DNA from: JAPLJQ01 sp037143735
GTDB taxonomy: Bacteria > Desulfobacterota > Syntrophia > Syntrophales > UBA2185
DNA: 7,138 nt
Direction: 5' to 3'
Assembly: GCA_037143735.1 (NCBI GenBank)
Contig: JBAWYD010000112.1
Coordinates: 1-7,138, forward strand
Positions 5,888 to 7,138 of the stretch are shown here, piece by piece. Positions within the stretch are counted from its first letter, which is position 1. Each line of letters opens with the position of its first letter. The notes beneath the pieces are model-generated. The model did not search any database and had not been told where the DNA came from. It saw nothing but the letters and a program-made list of their open reading frames with translations. The position numbers and the translations under genes were made by a program.

Positions 5888-7138
5888 ATGAATAAGAGAC
5901 GATTTTTTTATTCATTGCCGATGATCCTTCTGGTGATCGTCGCTGTTGCCGGCTGGTTTGCCACGGACTATCTTGGCAATAAAGCCCGGCAGGAAATCAC
6001 AGGAGAAAGCCAGGCTTCAGTATTAACCCTGTCCATCTACGTATCCTCTACATTCACAAACATCGAAGGGGCCGTTAAATCACTGGCCGGTTCTCCCTGG
6101 ATCGCCCCCGTACTGCTGGCTAAAAGGGCTCAGGATTTCGAACATTCCAATAGCGCGTTAGACAGATACAATTCTGCAATAAACACTTCCGTGTCCTACC
6201 TGATGGATGCCGATGGCATGACCGTGGCGTCCTCCAACCGTAAAGATCCGGACAGCTTTGTGGGGAAATCCTATCGGTTTCGCCCTTACTTTCAGGCAGC
6301 GGCCAAGGGGCAACCCGCTCGTTATTTTGCACTGGGCATTACTTCCGGAAAGAGGGGTTTCTATGCAGGCTATCCGGTTCAGAATCGTTTAGGTAAAGTG
6401 GTGGGCGTGGTCACGATGAAAAAGGATCTTGACGAGATGGAGACCTTTTTCAGTAAATATCCATTTTGCTATCTCATCAGCCCGGATGGTATTATTTTCC
6501 TGTCCAGTTCACAGGCAATGGTTCTAAAAAGTCTATGGCCACTGGATAAAACAACACAAGAAAAATTGATTGCTTCCCAGCAATTCGGCAATAAAGCCTC
6601 TGAAGCCGTTTTTAAAAAACAAATTGCCGATGGTACGGAAGTCACTTTGGAAGGAAAGGATTATTTTGTCTCCAGGAAGGTGATTGACAGCGACGGATGG
6701 TCGATTTTGCTTCTGACCCCGACAGATCGTATCGGGATTTACAAATTAATCGGCATTCTGGCAACGCTTGGCGTATGCTTGTTAATTATGTTTTTTTCAG
6801 CTGTTATCTATGTCACAGACAGATCCAAAGAGGCCATTCGACAAAATGAAGAGCACAAACGCCTGTTACTTCATGCAGTCGGAGAGGGCATGTTCGGGGT
6901 TGATGCCACGGGGCAGGTGACCTTCATCAACCCAGCCGCCCTGCGCATGCTTGGGTTTGCTTTAGAGGAGATGTTAGGCCAAAGCGTAAGTCTCATCCAC
7001 CATTCCCACAAGGACGGCTCCAACTACCCGGTGGAAGACTGCCCCATGTATGCTTCCTACACCAAGGCCACCGAAAACCATGTGGCGGAGGAGGCGCTGC
7101 GAGCCTCTGAGGAGAGATACCGTTCGTTGGCATCATCC
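5888..7138 (+). CDS. DctB-like double-Cache PAS membrane sensor, 3' part outside the window
   Basis: An open frame of 417 codons with no stop before the window ends. TM1 is at about 11-28. A periplasmic sensor (about 30-280) contains RFRPYFQAA..G......ALGITSGKRGFYAGYPV (131-164), the pattern of DctB-type C4-dicarboxylate sensors. TM2 is at about 284-309. A PAS domain starts at about 323 (VGEGMFGVDATGQVTFINPAA) and contains the HHSHKDGS motif (371-378) and CPMY (385-388). It then passes abruptly to AEEALRASEERYRSL (400-414), which normally opens the next PAS domain. The start is supported by GAGGG (5874-5878) and by an in-frame TGA at 5873-5875 that excludes any earlier start. A histidine kinase or GGDEF output would be usual but lies beyond the window. 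Ligand identity (small organic acid) is inferred from the fold only. Confidence 0.85.
   Translation, partial: MNKRRFFYSLPMILLVIVAVAGWFATDYLGNKARQEITGESQASVLTLSIYVSSTFTNIEGAVKSLAGSPWIAPVLLAKRAQDFEHSNSALDRYNSAINTSVSYLMDADGMTVASSNRKDPDSFVGKSYRFRPYFQAAAKGQPARYFALGITSGKRGFYAGYPVQNRLGKVVGVVTMKKDLDEMETFFSKYPFCYLISPDGIIFLSSSQAMVLKSLWPLDKTTQEKLIASQQFGNKASEAVFKKQIADGTEVTLEGKDYFVSRKVIDSDGWSILLLTPTDRIGIYKLIGILATLGVCLLIMFFSAVIYVTDRSKEAIRQNEEHKRLLLHAVGEGMFGVDATGQVTFINPAALRMLGFALEEMLGQSVSLIHHSHKDGSNYPVEDCPMYASYTKATENHVAEEALRASEERYRSLASS

Noticed and set aside
5896..5902. T7 run at codons 5-8 of the DctB-like sensor as a phase-variation switch
   Set aside because: It is a run of only seven, inside ordinary Phe/Tyr codons of a membrane-anchoring N-terminus, which is too short to argue for phase variation without read evidence.

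Overview
The window most likely comes from an anaerobic Deltaproteobacterium (Desulfobacterota; a Syntrophales-like lineage would fit). The reasons are a rubrerythrin with no obvious aerobic context, large multi-domain Cache/PAS signalling proteins, moderate GC, and two classes of short palindromic elements whose chance translations (VIPAQAGIQ...SRFHGND and PLPLIPSRAGRG) are familiar from such genomes. The lineage is inferred from gene style and was not tested by any search.

Layout. (1) Positions 35-556, plus strand: a rubrerythrin-like diiron protein with an N-terminal rubredoxin-type domain (the 'reverse' order). A predicted intrinsic terminator follows, and its right arm and T-rich tail lie inside the 3' end of the convergent recQ. 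(2) Positions 648-2522, minus strand: a complete RecQ helicase (helicase core, zinc-binding/RQC and HRDC). (3) Positions 2523-3436: a 914-bp divergent intergenic region. It holds two different MITE-like elements, each with terminal inverted repeats and a target-site duplication (2553-2683 and 2868-3021). The second appears to interrupt an older small reading frame. Beyond them lie a good sigma70-type promoter (TTGACA, 16 bp, TAAAAT) overlapped by a 16-bp palindrome, and a leader of about 260 nt with hairpins, a possible 28-codon ORF and a C9 tract. (4) Positions 3437-5842, plus strand: a membrane sensor with a periplasmic Cache-type domain, two PAS domains and a complete HD-GYP cyclic-di-GMP phosphodiesterase domain. 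(5) Positions 5888-7138, plus strand, running off the window: a second membrane sensor with a DctB-like double-Cache domain and a PAS domain that seems internally shortened.

The two sensor genes are 45 nt apart on one strand and probably form an operon: two extracellular inputs, one feeding c-di-GMP breakdown directly and the other a cytoplasmic output beyond the window. Rubrerythrin (peroxide defence) and RecQ (DNA repair) are separate units. The most notable material is the intergenic region with its two dated insertions and structured leader, and the apparent PAS deletion in the last gene. I see no CRISPR array, tRNA, rRNA or phage gene.
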